Shown piece after piece: positions 8,612-23,029 of a DNA stretch of 64,000 nucleotides. Made by a program: the position numbers and the translations under genes. A model generated the notes under the pieces. The model made no database searches and had not been told where the DNA came from. It worked only from the letters and a program-made list of their open reading frames with translations. Source of the DNA: Thalassobium sp. R2A62 (lineage in GTDB: Bacteria; Pseudomonadota; Alphaproteobacteria; Rhodobacterales; Rhodobacteraceae); assembly GCF_000161835.1 (NCBI RefSeq), contig NZ_GG697169.2, forward strand, positions 2,856,575-2,920,574, written 5' to 3'. Positions within the stretch are counted from its first letter, which is position 1; each line of letters begins with the position of its first letter.

Positions 8612-9037
8612 ATGGCCAAGAAAATCGCTGGCACGATGAAGCTGCAGGTTCCTGCAGGTCAAGCCAACCCATCCCCGCCCGTAGGCCCAGCACTGGGTCA
8701 GCGCGGCATCAACATCATGGAATTCTGTAAGGCGTTCAACGCCAAGACACAGGAACTCGAGCCAGGCGCACCTTGCCCGACCGTGATCACATACTACCAG
8801 GACAAATCGTTCTCGATGGACATCAAGACACCACCTGCGTCCTACTTCCTGAAGAAGGCGGCCAAGGTGAAGTCGGGTGCAAACAACCCATCGCGTGAGA
8901 TTGTTGGTACGGTAACGTCCAAGCAGGTCCGGGAAATCGCAGAGGCCAAAATGAAGGACCTCAACGCAAACACCGTAGAAGCCGCGATGCAGATCATCCT
9001 CGGCTCGGCACGGTCTATGGGCATTGAGGTGAAGTAA
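8612..9037 (+). CDS. rplK: 50S ribosomal protein L11
   Basis: The 141-residue product begins [19 protein letters not shown] and contains [20 protein letters not shown], the L11 N-terminal domain signature. L11 forms the base of the stalk that binds elongation factors on 23S rRNA. The start follows AAGGAGAGG by a normal distance. Its stop overlaps the rplA start by one base (TAATG), so L11 and L1 are translationally coupled. Confidence 0.98.
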   Translation: MAKKIAGTMKLQVPAGQANPSPPVGPALGQRGINIMEFCKAFNAKTQELEPGAPCPTVITYYQDKSFSMDIKTPPASYFLKKAAKVKSGANNPSREIVGTVTSKQVREIAEAKMKDLNANTVEAAMQIILGSARSMGIEVK

Positions 9038-9735
9038 TGGCTAAGCTCGGAAAACGCACAACTGCAGCTCGCGAGGCATTCGCAGGCAAAGCAGACGTCA
9101 CAGTCGCCGAAGCGGTTGCACTGGTTAAAGACAACGCAAAAGCCAAGTTCGACGAGACTATCGAGATCTCTGTGAACCTCGGTGTTGACCCACGTCACGC
9201 AGACCAGATGGTTCGCGGCACGGTTGCTCTGCCAAACGGCACAGGCAAAACCATGCGTGTGGCTGTGTTCGCACGCGGCGACAAAGCAGACGAAGCCAAA
9301 GCGGCGGGTGCTGACATTGTTGGTGCAGAGGATCTGATGGAAGTCGTCCAAGGCGGCAAGATCGAATTCGATCGCTGCATCGCAACACCAGACATGATGC
9401 CTATCGTTGGTCGTCTGGGTAAGGTTTTGGGTCCACGCAACCTGATGCCAAACCCGAAGATCGGTACAGTGACTATGGACGTCAAAGAAGCTGTTGAAGC
9501 AGCGAAGGGCGGCGAAGTTCAGTTCAAAGTCGAAAAAGCTGGTGTGGTTCACGCCGGCGTTGGCAAAGCGTCCTTCACAGCTAAGCAGCTGGAAGAGAAC
9601 ATTCTGTCGTTTGTCGGCGCTGTTCAAAAAGCCAAACCATCGGGCTCTAAGGGTTCCTACATGAAGAAGGTTTGCCTTTCTTCGACAATGGGCCCAGGCG
9701 TCACGATCGCCGTGGATTCCGCAACAGGCAACTAA
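9037..9735 (+). CDS. rplA: 50S ribosomal protein L1
   Basis: The 232-residue product has the L1 features [21 protein letters not shown] near residue 40 and [10 protein letters not shown] near residue 138. L1 builds the mobile stalk near the E site and in many bacteria represses its own L11-L1 mRNA. Length is normal. A 260-base structured spacer separates it from rplJ. Confidence 0.98.
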   Translation: MAKLGKRTTAAREAFAGKADVTVAEAVALVKDNAKAKFDETIEISVNLGVDPRHADQMVRGTVALPNGTGKTMRVAVFARGDKADEAKAAGADIVGAEDLMEVVQGGKIEFDRCIATPDMMPIVGRLGKVLGPRNLMPNPKIGTVTMDVKEAVEAAKGGEVQFKVEKAGVVHAGVGKASFTAKQLEENILSFVGAVQKAKPSGSKGSYMKKVCLSSTMGPGVTIAVDSATGN

Positions 9736-9754
9736 GCCTGCTGCATAAGAATTT

Positions 9755-9978
9755 GGTTCCCGTTCGCGGGGGCCATTTAGCGGAGCCAGGCAATCGGCTT
9801 CGTTCTGTCCGAGACGGAGGGTTCAGAGCAATCTGAATAATTCCTTCCTGAGATGGGAAACGAGACGAGATTTCCGAGGGCAACCTCGGGCGATCGTGGC
9901 CTCGGGACCCTGAAATTGGACCCGAAACGGTCCCTGCTTTGGTGGGGATCAAACTGAGCCGGAAGGGATATCCCTTCC
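9755..9978 (+). promoter_or_regulatory. Structured rplJ leader (candidate L10 autoregulatory region)
   Basis: Four hairpins lie in this non-coding spacer. GGTTCCCG/CGGGGGCC at 9755-9774 has a TTCG tetraloop. CCGAGG-GCAA-CCTCGG at 9874-9889 has a GNRA loop. GGGACC at 9904-9909 can pair with GGTCCC at 9929-9934. A perfect 18-base palindrome, GGAAGGGATATCCCTTCC, at 9961-9978 ends just before the rplJ ribosome-binding site. In many bacteria the L10-L12 complex binds the rplJ leader to limit its own synthesis, and such a role fits, but no exact match to the known L10 leader motif was established. Confidence 0.5.
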
Positions 9979-9995
9979 AATTTTGGAGTGAAACT

Positions 9996-10511
9996 GTGGA
10001 TAGAGCACAAAAAGAACAGTTGGTCGACGATCTCGGCCAAATCTTTGAAAGCTCTGGCGTCGTTGTGGTTAGCCACTACGAAGGTCTGACAGTTGCTGAG
10101 ATGCAAGACCTGCGCGCGCAAATGCGTGAAGCGGGTGGTGCAGTTCGCGTTGCCAAAAACAAGCTCGCCAAGATCGCCCTTGAAGGTAAGCCTTGCGCAA
10201 GCATCGCTGAATACCTGACGGGCATGACCGTTCTCGCCTATTCCGAAGACCCTGTGGCAGCAGCCAAAGTGGTTCAGGAATTCTCCAAGGGCAACGAAAA
10301 GTTGCAAATCCTTGGCGGTGCTATGGGTGAGAATGCGTTGGACGTCGCCGGTGTTAAAGCCGTCGCAGCAATGCCATCCCGCGAGGAGCTTATTGCTTCT
10401 ATCGTTGGCTGTATTGGTGCGCCTGCCTCGAACATCGCCGGTGCCATTGGCGCGCCTGCAAGCAACATCGCGAGCATTTTGTCTACCGTAGAGGACAAAG
10501 CAGCAGCTTAA
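9996..10511 (+). CDS. rplJ: 50S ribosomal protein L10
   Basis: The 171-residue product starts at a GTG ([20 protein letters not shown]), which matches where L10 begins in Rhodobacterales, and GGAG lies 7 bases upstream at 9985-9988. An ATG 57 bases upstream in frame would add residues encoded by the leader palindrome and is rejected. L10 anchors the L12 dimers on the ribosomal stalk. The C-terminal tail holds a duplicated IGAPASNIA motif before the end, part of the helix that carries L12. Confidence 0.96.
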   Translation: MDRAQKEQLVDDLGQIFESSGVVVVSHYEGLTVAEMQDLRAQMREAGGAVRVAKNKLAKIALEGKPCASIAEYLTGMTVLAYSEDPVAAAKVVQEFSKGNEKLQILGGAMGENALDVAGVKAVAAMPSREELIASIVGCIGAPASNIAGAIGAPASNIASILSTVEDKAAA

Positions 10512-10573
10512 GACCTTCGTTTTGTTGAATTGCGAAACGTTGGAACACATCTAGAAAGAACGGAAACAGTATA

Positions 10574-10948
10574 ATGGCTGATCTGAAGAAACTTGCTGAA
10601 GAGATCGTTGGTCTTACCCTTCTCGAAGCACAAGAACTGAAAACCATCCTCAAAGACGAGTATGGCATCGAGCCCGCAGCTGGCGGCGCAGTAATGGTGG
10701 CTGGCGGCGGCGACGCTGGCGGTGCAGCTGCAGAAGAGAAAACTGAGTTTGACGTTGTTCTCAAGAACGCTGGCGCTCAGAAAATCAACGTGATCAAAGA
10801 AGTTCGCGGCATCACTGGTCTGGGCCTCAAAGAAGCCAAAGACCTCGTTGAAGCTGGCGGCAAGATCAAAGAAGGCGTCGACAAAGCCGAAGCAGAAGAC
10901 ATCAAGGGCAAGCTGGAAGCAGCTGGCGCAGAAGTCGAGCTGGCCTAA
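10574..10948 (+). CDS. rplL: 50S ribosomal protein L7/L12
   Basis: The 124-residue product has the N-terminal dimerisation helix [21 protein letters not shown], an Ala/Gly-rich hinge (about residues 36-53) and the factor-binding C-terminal domain [21 protein letters not shown]. It is acidic and of normal length. L12 is present in several copies on the stalk and activates factor GTPases. It follows rplJ by 62 bases and is followed by a hairpin-containing spacer before rpoB. Confidence 0.98.
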   Translation: MADLKKLAEEIVGLTLLEAQELKTILKDEYGIEPAAGGAVMVAGGGDAGGAAAEEKTEFDVVLKNAGAQKINVIKEVRGITGLGLKEAKDLVEAGGKIKEGVDKAEAEDIKGKLEAAGAEVELA

Positions 10949-10987
10949 GTCGGTCGTCTGGACCGCCGCGTTGGTCCAACAAAACAT

Positions 10988-11101
10988 GGCTGGATCAGGG
11001 GAAACCTTGGTCCAGCCGCACCTGTCTTAATAGGGGTCAACGGGTTTGGCGTCTTTTTGGATAGGTTTCATGGTCGGGAGGTGCCCTTTGGGACGGGCAC
11101 C
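10988..11101 (+). other. Hairpins in the rplL-rpoB spacer
   Basis: A long stem formed by 10988-11000 and 11005-11017 (outer GGCTGGA/TCCAGCC) closes on a GAAA loop. A second hairpin, GGTGCCC/GGGCACC, lies at 11080-11101. Neither is followed by a T run. In E. coli the same spacer carries an attenuator and an RNase III site that set the ratio of ribosomal protein to RNA polymerase; an equivalent role here is inferred from position only. Confidence 0.4.
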
Positions 11102-11194
11102 ACGAATTGGCCGAAACTGATATCCGTTCTCAGATGAGAGAATGCCGAGACCCACCGGCGTTCTGTCATAGAGATTTGAAAGGTGACGACGCAC

Positions 11195-15331
<4,137 letters not shown>

Positions 15332-15410
15332 CGGGGTCTAACCCCGTGAATGGGGGCGCAGACCCGCGCCCCCGCTTGTTTCCCAACGTGCCCCTTTCAA
15401 GGATTTGAAA

Positions 15411-18400
15411 ATGAACCAGGAACTGACAAACAACCCGTTTAACCCGCTCACACCGGCGAAAACATTTGACGAAATCAAGGTCTCTTTGGCCTCCCCGGAA
15501 CGCATCCTGTCGTGGTCGTTCGGTGAGATCAAAAAGCCAGAGACCATCAACTACCGTACCTTCAAGCCAGAGCGCGACGGTCTGTTCTGTGCGCGTATCT
15601 TTGGGCCGATCAAAGATTACGAATGCCTGTGCGGCAAATACAAACGCATGAAGTATCGCGGCGTTGTCTGCGAGAAATGCGGTGTTGAAGTTACGCTGCA
15701 AAAGGTACGCCGCGAGCGTATGGGCCACATCGAGCTGGCCTCGCCTGTTGCACACATCTGGTTCCTCAAGTCGCTGCCATCGCGCATCGGCCTTATGCTG
15801 GATATGACGTTGCGTGACCTCGAGCGTATTTTGTACTTTGAAAACTACGTGGTCATCGAGCCGGGTCTCACCGACCTCACATACGGTCAGCTGATGTCCG
15901 AAGAGGAATTCCTCGACGCACAAGACGCATACGGCATGGACGCATTCACAGCGAACATCGGTGCCGAAGCGATCCGCGAGATGCTGCAGGCGATTGATCT
16001 GGAATCTGAGGCTGAGCAGCTGCGCGCTGATCTGGCCGAGGCAACTGGTGAGTTGAAGCCAAAGAAGATCATCAAGCGTCTGAAGATTGTTGAATCGTTC
16101 ATCGAGTCGGGCAACCGTCCAGAATGGATGATCCTGACAGTTGTGCCTGTGATCCCGCCAGAGCTGCGCCCGCTGGTGCCGCTGGATGGTGGCCGTTTCG
16201 CGACGTCCGACCTCAACGACCTTTACCGTCGTGTGATCAACCGGAACAACCGTCTCAAGCGTCTGATCGAACTGCGCGCACCTGACATCATCGTTCGTAA
16301 CGAAAAGCGGATGCTGCAGGAATCTGTCGATGCATTGTTCGACAACGGCCGTCGTGGTCGCGTCATCACAGGTGCGAACAAGCGTCCTCTGAAATCCCTG
16401 AGCGATATGCTCAAGGGTAAGCAGGGTCGTTTCCGTCAGAACCTTTTGGGTAAGCGCGTCGACTTCTCCGGTCGTTCGGTCATTGTAACCGGTCCGGAAT
16501 TGAAGCTGCATCAATGCGGATTACCCAAAAAGATGGCGCTCGAATTATTCAAGCCGTTCATCTACTCTCGCCTCGAGGCAAAAGGTCTGTCATCGACAGT
16601 CAAGCAAGCCAAGAAGCTCGTTGAAAAAGAGCGTCCCGAAGTTTGGGATATCCTCGACGAGGTTATCCGCGAGCACCCTGTCATGCTGAACCGTGCGCCT
16701 ACGCTGCACCGTCTTGGTATTCAGGCGTTCGAACCGGTTCTTATCGAAGGCAAAGCCATTCAGCTGCACCCGCTGGTGTGTTCCGCGTTTAACGCCGACT
16801 TTGACGGTGACCAAATGGCGGTTCACGTCCCTCTGAGCCTTGAGGCCCAGTTGGAAGCGCGTGTTCTGATGATGTCGACAAACAACGTTCTGTCGCCTGC
16901 AAACGGTGCGCCGATCATTGTTCCTTCGCAGGACATGATTCTGGGTCTGTACTACATCAGTCTCGAGCGTGAAGGCATGGTTGGCGAAGGCATGGTCTTC
17001 GGATCCATCGACGAGGTGCAGCACGCTCTCGACGCTGGCGAGGTGCACTTGCACTCGAAGATCCAAGCACGTGTGCCCCAGATCGACGACGAAGGTAACG
17101 AAGTTCAGGTCCGTTTTGACACGACGCCTGGCCGCGTCATCCTCGGTTCGCTCTTGCCGCTCAACGCCAAGGCGCCATTCGCGCTGCTCAACCGCTTGCT
17201 CCGCAAGAAAGAGGTGCAGCAGGTCATCGACACCGTCTACCGCTACTGTGGTCAGAAAGAGTCCGTGATTTTCTGTGACCAGATCATGACCGCTGGTTTC
17301 CGCCACGCGTTCAAGGCTGGCATCTCGTTCGGCAAGGACGACATGGTTGTGCCTGACACCAAGTGGGAACTCGTCGACGAGACCCGCGAGCAGGTCAAAG
17401 ACTTTGAACAACAGTACATGGACGGCCTGATCACTCAGGGTGAAAAGTACAACAAAGTTGTCGACGCATGGTCAAAGGCAAACGACAAAGTCACCGATGC
17501 GATGATGGGCACGATTTCGGCGTCCAAGCGCAACGAGGCGGGTGCTGAAATGGAGCCGAACTCGGTTTACATGATGGCTCACTCTGGTGCGCGTGGCTCG
17601 GTCACTCAGATGAAACAGTTGGGCGGTATGCGTGGTCTTATGGCGAAGCCGAACGGCGAGATCATCGAGACACCGATCATCTCGAACTTTAAGGAAGGTC
17701 TGACCGTTCTTGAGTACTTTAACTCGACCCACGGCGCCCGTAAGGGTCTGTCGGATACTGCGCTTAAGACAGCTAACTCTGGTTATCTGACACGTCGTCT
17801 GGTTGACGTGGCTCAGGATTGTATCGTGCGTTCGCACGATTGCGGAACTGATCGTGCAATCACAGCTGAGGCTGCGGTTAACGATGGTGAAGTTGTTGCG
17901 TCTTTGGGCGAGCGTATTCTGGGCCGTGTTTCTGCTGATGACGTTCTGCGTCCTGGCACAGACGAGGTTATCTGTTCCGCTGGCGAGCTGATCGACGAGC
18001 GCAAGGCAGACACAATCGAAGAAGCAGGCGTTGCCAAAATGCGCATCCGCTCGCCTCTGACATGTGAAGCAGACGATGGTGTCTGTGCTGCCTGTTACGG
18101 TCGTGACCTTGCACGCGGTACATTGGTTAACCAAGGCGAAGCGGTGGGTATCATCGCGGCGCAGTCGATTGGTGAGCCGGGTACACAGCTGACGATGCGG
18201 ACATTCCACATTGGTGGCGTTGCCCAAGGTGGCCAACAATCGTTCCTCGAAGCCAGCCAAGAAGGTAAAGTCGAGTTCCGTGATGCAACTTTGCTTGAGA
18301 ACCAAGCAGGCGAGCAGGTTGTCATGGGCCGGAACATGGTTCTGGCGATCATGGACGACAACGGTCAGGAACTGGCGAACCACAAAGTCGGCTACGGCTC

Positions 18401-19667
18401 GAAGGTTTTTGTCAAAGACGGTGCGAAAATCGCCCGTGGTGACAAGATGTTCGAGTGGGACCCTTACACATTGCCGATCATCGCTGAGAAGGCGGGTACT
18501 GCAAAGTACTCTGACCTGATCGCCGGTATCGCTGTGCGCGAGGACACCGACGATGCGACTGGTATGACGCAAAAGATCGTAACCGACTGGCGTTCTGCGC
18601 CAAAAGGCAACGAGCTGGCGCCAAAAATCATCGTGGTTGGTTCGGATGGTGAGCCTGTGCTCAAGGATGACGGCAACCCCGTCGCCTATCCGATGTCCGT
18701 TGATGCGGTTCTGTCGATTGAAGACGGTGATCCTGTGTTCGCTGGTGACGTTGTCGCGCGGATTCCGCGTGAGGGCGCCAAGACCAAGGACATTACAGGT
18801 GGTCTGCCACGTGTTGCTGAATTGTTCGAAGCTCGTCGTCCAAAGGATCACGCGATCATCGCCGAAATCGATGGTTATGTGCGCTTTGGTAAGGACTACA
18901 AGAACAAGCGTCGCATCGCGATCGAGAGCTCGGAAGATCCGGATCACAAGGTCGAGTACATGGTGCCCAAGGGCAAGCACATCCCAGTAGCCGAGAACGA
19001 TTTCGTTCAAAAAGGCGACTACATTATGGATGGCAACCCTGCGCCGCACGACATTCTTGCGGTTATGGGTGTCGAAGCGCTCGCTGATTATATGATCGAC
19101 GAAGTGCAAGACGTGTACCGTTTGCAAGGTGTGAAAATCAACGACAAGCACATCGAGGTTATCGTGCGCCAGATGCTCCAGAAATGGGAAATTCTGGACA
19201 GCGGTGAGACGACCCTCCTCAAAGGTGAGCACGTTGATAAGGCCGAGTTTGACGCCGCGAACGAGAAAGCAACCGCCAAAGGCGTGCGTCTCGCTCAGGG
19301 TGAGCCGATCCTCTTGGGTATCACCAAGGCATCGCTGCAAACACGGTCGTTCATCTCTGCTGCGTCCTTCCAAGAAACAACGCGCGTGCTGACCGAAGCT
19401 TCGGTTCAGGGCAAGCGGGACAAACTGGTTGGTCTCAAAGAGAACGTGATCGTGGGTCGTTTGATCCCAGCGGGTACTGGTGGCGCAACTCAGCGTGTCA
19501 CACGTATCGCAACAGAGCGTGACAACGTGGTACTGACCGCACGCCGCGAAGAAGCAGAAGAGGCCGCGCGCCTTGCTGCTCCGACCGAGGCACCGGCAGA
19601 AGACCTCATCGGGGGTGACGAGTTCGATACAATGATCGTCGACACACCTGAGAGCCGCGAAGACTAA
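15411..19667 (+). CDS. rpoC: RNA polymerase beta' subunit
   Basis: The 1418-residue product starts at the ATG of [10 protein letters not shown], with AAGGA seven bases upstream; a TTG two codons earlier is ignored. The N-terminal zinc site (CLCGKYK...VCEKCG) is near residues 72-90. The catalytic magnesium motif NADFDGDQM occupies residues 461-469, with aspartates 463, 465 and 467. A second zinc site lies around [13 protein letters not shown]. Length is normal for Alphaproteobacteria. A strong terminator follows 24 bases after the stop, closing the transcription unit. Confidence 0.99.
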   Translation: MNQELTNNPFNPLTPAKTFDEIKVSLASPERILSWSFGEIKKPETINYRTFKPERDGLFCARIFGPIKDYECLCGKYKRMKYRGVVCEKCGVEVTLQKVRRERMGHIELASPVAHIWFLKSLPSRIGLMLDMTLRDLERILYFENYVVIEPGLTDLTYGQLMSEEEFLDAQDAYGMDAFTANIGAEAIREMLQAIDLESEAEQLRADLAEATGELKPKKIIKRLKIVESFIESGNRPEWMILTVVPVIPPELRPLVPLDGGRFATSDLNDLYRRVINRNNRLKRLIELRAPDIIVRNEKRMLQESVDALFDNGRRGRVITGANKRPLKSLSDMLKGKQGRFRQNLLGKRVDFSGRSVIVTGPELKLHQCGLPKKMALELFKPFIYSRLEAKGLSSTVKQAKKLVEKERPEVWDILDEVIREHPVMLNRAPTLHRLGIQAFEPVLIEGKAIQLHPLVCSAFNADFDGDQMAVHVPLSLEAQLEARVLMMSTNNVLSPANGAPIIVPSQDMILGLYYISLEREGMVGEGMVFGSIDEVQHALDAGEVHLHSKIQARVPQIDDEGNEVQVRFDTTPGRVILGSLLPLNAKAPFALLNRLLRKKEVQQVIDTVYRYCGQKESVIFCDQIMTAGFRHAFKAGISFGKDDMVVPDTKWELVDETREQVKDFEQQYMDGLITQGEKYNKVVDAWSKANDKVTDAMMGTISASKRNEAGAEMEPNSVYMMAHSGARGSVTQMKQLGGMRGLMAKPNGEIIETPIISNFKEGLTVLEYFNSTHGARKGLSDTALKTANSGYLTRRLVDVAQDCIVRSHDCGTDRAITAEAAVNDGEVVASLGERILGRVSADDVLRPGTDEVICSAGELIDERKADTIEEAGVAKMRIRSPLTCEADDGVCAACYGRDLARGTLVNQGEAVGIIAAQSIGEPGTQLTMRTFHIGGVAQGGQQSFLEASQEGKVEFRDATLLENQAGEQVVMGRNMVLAIMDDNGQELANHKVGYGSKVFVKDGAKIARGDKMFEWDPYTLPIIAEKAGTAKYSDLIAGIAVREDTDDATGMTQKIVTDWRSAPKGNELAPKIIVVGSDGEPVLKDDGNPVAYPMSVDAVLSIEDGDPVFAGDVVARIPREGAKTKDITGGLPRVAELFEARRPKDHAIIAEIDGYVRFGKDYKNKRRIAIESSEDPDHKVEYMVPKGKHIPVAENDFVQKGDYIMDGNPAPHDILAVMGVEALADYMIDEVQDVYRLQGVKINDKHIEVIVRQMLQKWEILDSGETTLLKGEHVDKAEFDAANEKATAKGVRLAQGEPILLGITKASLQTRSFISAASFQETTRVLTEASVQGKRDKLVGLKENVIVGRLIPAGTGGATQRVTRIATERDNVVLTARREEAEEAARLAAPTEAPAEDLIGGDEFDTMIVDTPESRED

Positions 19668-19690
19668 GCGACTGTCATAAGAATTGAGAG

Positions 19691-19721
19691 AGGCCTCTGC
19701 GGAAACGCGGGGGCCTTTTTC
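19691..19721 (+). terminator. Intrinsic terminator after rpoC
   Basis: AGGCCTCTGCG at 19691-19701 and CGCGGGGGCCT at 19706-19716 form an 11-pair stem with two G-T pairs and a GAAA tetraloop, followed by TTTTT. Confidence 0.93.
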
Positions 19722-19724
19722 GTT

Positions 19725-20354
19725 CTAGATCTTGGCGTACTTCGCCATCGCATCAAGGGTTTCCGAGAGCGATCGCCGCGCCCCAGTTTGCAGGTATTCC
19801 ATTGCCCGCAAAGATGCCTCGTGCGCGTCCAAACTAGATCCTCCAACGCAATCTTCGATCACGCGGCAAAAGTAGTCAGACTGGTGTCCATCGGCAAAGG
19901 TGTAGTGAACACAGACATCAGTCAGGCCACCGACCATGATCAAGCTATCGATCCCCAAGCCACGCAGCATGATTTCAAAGTCCGTTCCAAAGAACGCCGA
20001 ATATCGACGTTTTCGGATCAAGATATCTGTCGGACGAAAGTCCATCTCTTTAACGGCAATTTCGGTCTTTGGGTTGTCTTCGAGGCAATGAATGTCTTCG
20101 TCACCATCTAGCTCGCGCCCAAAGTCGATCAAATCAGGGCGGTGCACTTCTTGGATAAAGATAACTGGTATATCCGCCGCGCGGGCAGCATCAAGCGCGT
20201 CGCGCGCCAGCAGCATCCGTTCTTTGTACCCAGGCATGTTGTCGATTGACCGCACCGCACTGTCATCAATGAATGTGCTGGCTTGGATATCGATGACGAT
20301 CAGGGCTGGTTTTCCCTCGATCAAGGCGCGGTCGTTTGCGTTGAGATTGGCCAT
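19725..20354 (-). CDS. Isochorismatase-family cysteine hydrolase
   Basis: This 209-residue protein has the family triad: D22 in ALIVIDIQ, K115 in RKRRYSAF and the nucleophile C148 in GGLTDVCVHYTFADG. Members hydrolyse amides such as nicotinamide, ureidoacrylate or N-carbamoyl sarcosine, or act on isochorismate; the motif pattern does not settle the substrate. It faces rpoC tail to tail, using the space next to the rpoC terminator, and lies 9 bases downstream of the glycosyltransferase gene on the same strand, suggesting a two-gene unit. Confidence 0.85.
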   Translation of the reverse strand: MANLNANDRALIEGKPALIVIDIQASTFIDDSAVRSIDNMPGYKERMLLARDALDAARAADIPVIFIQEVHRPDLIDFGRELDGDEDIHCLEDNPKTEIAVKEMDFRPTDILIRKRRYSAFFGTDFEIMLRGLGIDSLIMVGGLTDVCVHYTFADGHQSDYFCRVIEDCVGGSSLDAHEASLRAMEYLQTGARRSLSETLDAMAKYAKI

Positions 20355-20363
20355 AGGACTGTC

Positions 20364-21350
20364 CTATTCAATATGGTTCATCGCCGCGATCCACCTAGCG
20401 TCATCGATCAGTTTCGTCTCGGATGCGATGCATAGACGCTCGACATAGTCAGCCACGCACATGTGGTGCAGCAGTGCGACGCCGGGCAATTCCATTACTT
20501 CTGCATGGATTTTGGCGAACCGCTCTGAGTAGCCGAACGCGCAACGATCCTCGACCTCGTTACGGTTGTGGTTTTCAAAGAACATCGGCGTATATCGGTT
20601 CACGCCTCGGCTGGCGCTTGGGGTGCCGAGCTTGAGCGAGAAACTCTCAAAAGACCGCAGAATATAGTGGTTAATCTGTGCGGTCTCATGGGTGATCATC
20701 GGGATCTCGGTTTTATAGAGGGCCGAATTGCGGGGGTGGTAGCTTTCGATTTCGGTGCCGTCACCGGTGATTAGGCGCTCTTGGGGGGTACCCCAGCGCC
20801 CTTTCTTCATCCGTGGGCCGTGCGCGCCGAATGATCCAAAATCCTTGGGGCCATGAAACAGCGTCTTAAAGTTTCGATTAACCCAATGCTGATGCTCGGA
20901 TGCGTGAACGAATTGCTGGTGGATCGGTGTGTCCGCAAAGTCATCGACGCCCGACGTGCCAAAGCACCGCCAATGCACGCCGATCCCACGAAAGGGGATG
21001 TCAAAGCTGTCGAGATAGCACGCGACGGTCCCGTCCCCGCGATGCAGCACGAGAAACTCATCGACATCACAGACAAAAATCCAGTCAGCCGCTTGCGTTC
21101 CGGGGTGGAGACGGGCGTGTCGGTGGGCCGATTTTTTTGGAGCTTCACCATCGACCGGTTGGTGCCGCACATGGGTCAGCCAGCCGGCCATCTCTAACGC
21201 ATCCAACAGGGCAGGGGAGCGGTCAGTGCAATCATTGGTCAGGACGAGAACCTCGAACCCCAACATCCGATACCACGCGACCCATTCCAAGATGAACGGA
21301 CCCTCGTTTCGCATCGCTGCAATGACCAAGTGTTTTGTTGGTTTGCCCAT
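20364..21350 (-). CDS. Family 2-type glycosyltransferase
   Basis: This protein, 328 residues from the chosen start, carries HLVIAAMRNEGPFILEWVAWY at its N terminus and a metal/sugar-nucleotide motif DVDEF near residue 98, features of the Glyco_tranf_2_4 group often found in roseobacters. Such proteins transfer sugars onto surface polysaccharides or lipids. The start at 21350 is preferred because GGGTGGGG lies just upstream on this strand and the family begins near the HLVIAAMRNE strand; starts at 21365 or 21434 are possible, the last overlapping the divergent transporter gene. The acceptor is unknown. Confidence 0.75.
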   Translation of the reverse strand: MGKPTKHLVIAAMRNEGPFILEWVAWYRMLGFEVLVLTNDCTDRSPALLDALEMAGWLTHVRHQPVDGEAPKKSAHRHARLHPGTQAADWIFVCDVDEFLVLHRGDGTVACYLDSFDIPFRGIGVHWRCFGTSGVDDFADTPIHQQFVHASEHQHWVNRNFKTLFHGPKDFGSFGAHGPRMKKGRWGTPQERLITGDGTEIESYHPRNSALYKTEIPMITHETAQINHYILRSFESFSLKLGTPSASRGVNRYTPMFFENHNRNEVEDRCAFGYSERFAKIHAEVMELPGVALLHHMCVADYVERLCIASETKLIDDARWIAAMNHIE

Positions 21351-21410
21351 ACCCCACCCAAACATGCACAGACTATGGCGTCCAGTCTGGACGGGTGTTA
21401 GGGCGGATCT

Positions 21411-22334
21411 ATGAACACGCTTTCGATCAACCAACGCGGCGCTGTCTTGATGATGGTGGCCATGTCCGCCTTTGCGATTGGCGATGGCCTGATGAAGTCG
21501 TTGTCCGGCGGCGTTCCGTTGTTCGAGGCGATTTTTCTGCGCGGTGTTCTGACGTCAATCCTCCTCTTTTCAGTCGTTTGGTATCGTGGATTGCTACGGA
21601 TCAAAACAACCGCCGAAGACAAACGACGCATTCTGGTCCGGTGTCTGGCTGAGGCTTTGGCGGCATACTTCTTTATCGCAGCCCTGTTTCATATGCCTTT
21701 GGGCGATCTCACCGCGATCTTGCAGGCTTTGCCTCTCACCGTCACTTTGGCCAGCGCAGTGTTTTTGGGGCAAACGGTTGGCTGGCGGCGGTGGTTCGCG
21801 ATCCTTGTCGGGTTTGGCGGTGTCTTGCTGATTGTTCGACCGGGTGCTGACAGTTTTACAATCTATTCGGTCTACGGTGTTGCGACCGTCATCTGCGCGA
21901 CCGTCCGTGATATTGTGACGCGATCGCTCAGCCCCAATATCCCGTCGCTTACCGTGACCTTGGCGACGGCGCTTGCGGTGACTTTGTTCGCAGGGTTGAT
22001 GGGGTGGACCAACAGCTTTGGCCTATCCCCACCCGAACCGTGGGTGATCCCGAATGGCGCTGAAATAGCGACGATCATAGCCACTGGTGTCACGATTATC
22101 TTGGCCTATCTGACGATCATCATGGCAATGCGTCAGGGTGATGTCAGTTTTATCGCGCCGTTTCGGTACACTGGGCTGGTCGTTGCCATTTTGGTCGGAA
22201 TTATCGCGTTTGGAGATTGGCCCGATTTCCTGACGTGGATCGGCAGCGGAATTGTCGTCGGATCGGGGTTGTTTGCCTTTGCCCGTGAACGTCGCGCCGA
22301 AGGGATTGCTGCGCGGTCTGTTCCGCACCGCTAG
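21411..22334 (+). CDS. EamA/DMT-superfamily transporter
   Basis: This 307-residue membrane protein has about ten hydrophobic segments in two repeated halves, the pattern of the drug/metabolite transporter superfamily, beginning RGAVLMMVAMSAFAIGDGLMKSL. An AGGGCGG sequence precedes the ATG. It is divergent from the glycosyltransferase gene with about 60 bases between them. Roseobacter genomes carry many such permeases with unassigned substrates, and nothing here fixes the substrate. Confidence 0.85.
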   Translation: MNTLSINQRGAVLMMVAMSAFAIGDGLMKSLSGGVPLFEAIFLRGVLTSILLFSVVWYRGLLRIKTTAEDKRRILVRCLAEALAAYFFIAALFHMPLGDLTAILQALPLTVTLASAVFLGQTVGWRRWFAILVGFGGVLLIVRPGADSFTIYSVYGVATVICATVRDIVTRSLSPNIPSLTVTLATALAVTLFAGLMGWTNSFGLSPPEPWVIPNGAEIATIIATGVTIILAYLTIIMAMRQGDVSFIAPFRYTGLVVAILVGIIAFGDWPDFLTWIGSGIVVGSGLFAFARERRAEGIAARSVPHR

Positions 22335-22340
22335 GTGCTG

Positions 22341-22369
22341 TTGACACATCGACCGACTCCTCCTATACG
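22341..22369 (+). promoter_or_regulatory. Promoter of the str operon (rpsL-rpsG-fusA-tuf)
   Basis: A perfect -35 TTGACA at 22341-22346 and TATACG at 22364-22369 are separated by 17 bases. The promoter begins 7 bases after the upstream transporter stop, leaving a leader of about 270 bases before rpsL. It shares its -10 and spacing with promoters before rpsJ, rpmC and rplO. Confidence 0.85.
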
Positions 22370-22464
22370 ACGCGCACTCGGAGAGGGGTACGCCCTGATC
22401 CAACGAAATCAGAGCTGAAGTGATCACGATCCGGCATAATGCTTGCCCGATCCTCTGTAAGCCC

Positions 22465-22505
22465 ACCGCACCATTCCTCCGGTAAGGGAATGACTGCGGG
22501 TTTTT
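22465..22505 (+). terminator. Terminator-like hairpin inside the rpsL leader
   Basis: CCGCA at 22466-22470 pairs with TGCGG at 22495-22499 and CATTCCT pairs with AGGGAATG inside it, with a small internal loop, followed by TTTTT at 22501-22505. Because it lies about 90 bases downstream of the str promoter, str transcripts must pass it, so it may be an attenuator rather than the terminator of the transporter gene. A further hairpin, CGTCGC/GCGACG, lies at 22559-22583. Confidence 0.6.
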
Positions 22506-22645
22506 CGTGCTGTTGGAATGACAACTGCACGAAGCTTAGGGCCTTTGGCAGACCGAGACGTCGCCGCATGGACGCATGCGACGGAAATTTGAAACCGCAG
22601 ACCGACAGGTCCGCAACACATGTGTAGGAACGGGGAAAACGCCCA

Positions 22646-23017
22646 ATGCCAACGATCCAGCAGCTGATCCGCAAGCCGCGTCAGCCAAAACGTAAGATTT
22701 CTAAATCTCAGCACCTCGAGCAGTGCCCGCAGAAACGTGGTGTATGTACTCGTGTTTATACAACAACACCTAAGAAGCCGAACTCGGCAATGCGTAAGGT
22801 TGCCAAAGTGCGCCTGACGAATGGCTTTGAGGTCATCAGCTACATCCCAGGTGAAAGCCACAACCTTCAGGAGCACTCTGTGGTTCTGATCCGTGGCGGT
22901 CGTGTAAAAGACCTTCCCGGTGTGCGTTACCACATCCTTCGCGGTGTTCTGGATACCCAGGGCGTCAAAGACCGTAAGCAGCGCCGTTCGAAGTACGGCG
23001 CCAAGCGTCCTAAGTAA
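22646..23017 (+). CDS. rpsL: 30S ribosomal protein S12
   Basis: The 123-residue product begins [14 protein letters not shown] and has [21 protein letters not shown] and [14 protein letters not shown], regions of the decoding centre. The two lysines that mutate in streptomycin resistance (in PKKPNS and RVKDLP) are both unchanged, so the allele looks sensitive. It is the first gene of the str operon, after a long leader. Confidence 0.99.
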   Translation: MPTIQQLIRKPRQPKRKISKSQHLEQCPQKRGVCTRVYTTTPKKPNSAMRKVAKVRLTNGFEVISYIPGESHNLQEHSVVLIRGGRVKDLPGVRYHILRGVLDTQGVKDRKQRRSKYGAKRPK

Positions 23018-23029
23018 GAGGAATAAGAT

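Noticed and set aside
9939-9995. An upstream ATG start for rplJ
   Set aside because: It would translate the leader palindrome, has no ribosome-binding site, and the GTG at 9996 matches the family N terminus.
19725-22334. Genes between rpoC and rpsL as a prophage or transposon
   Set aside because: No integrase, transposase, terminal repeats or target duplication were seen; all three genes are ordinary chromosomal families.
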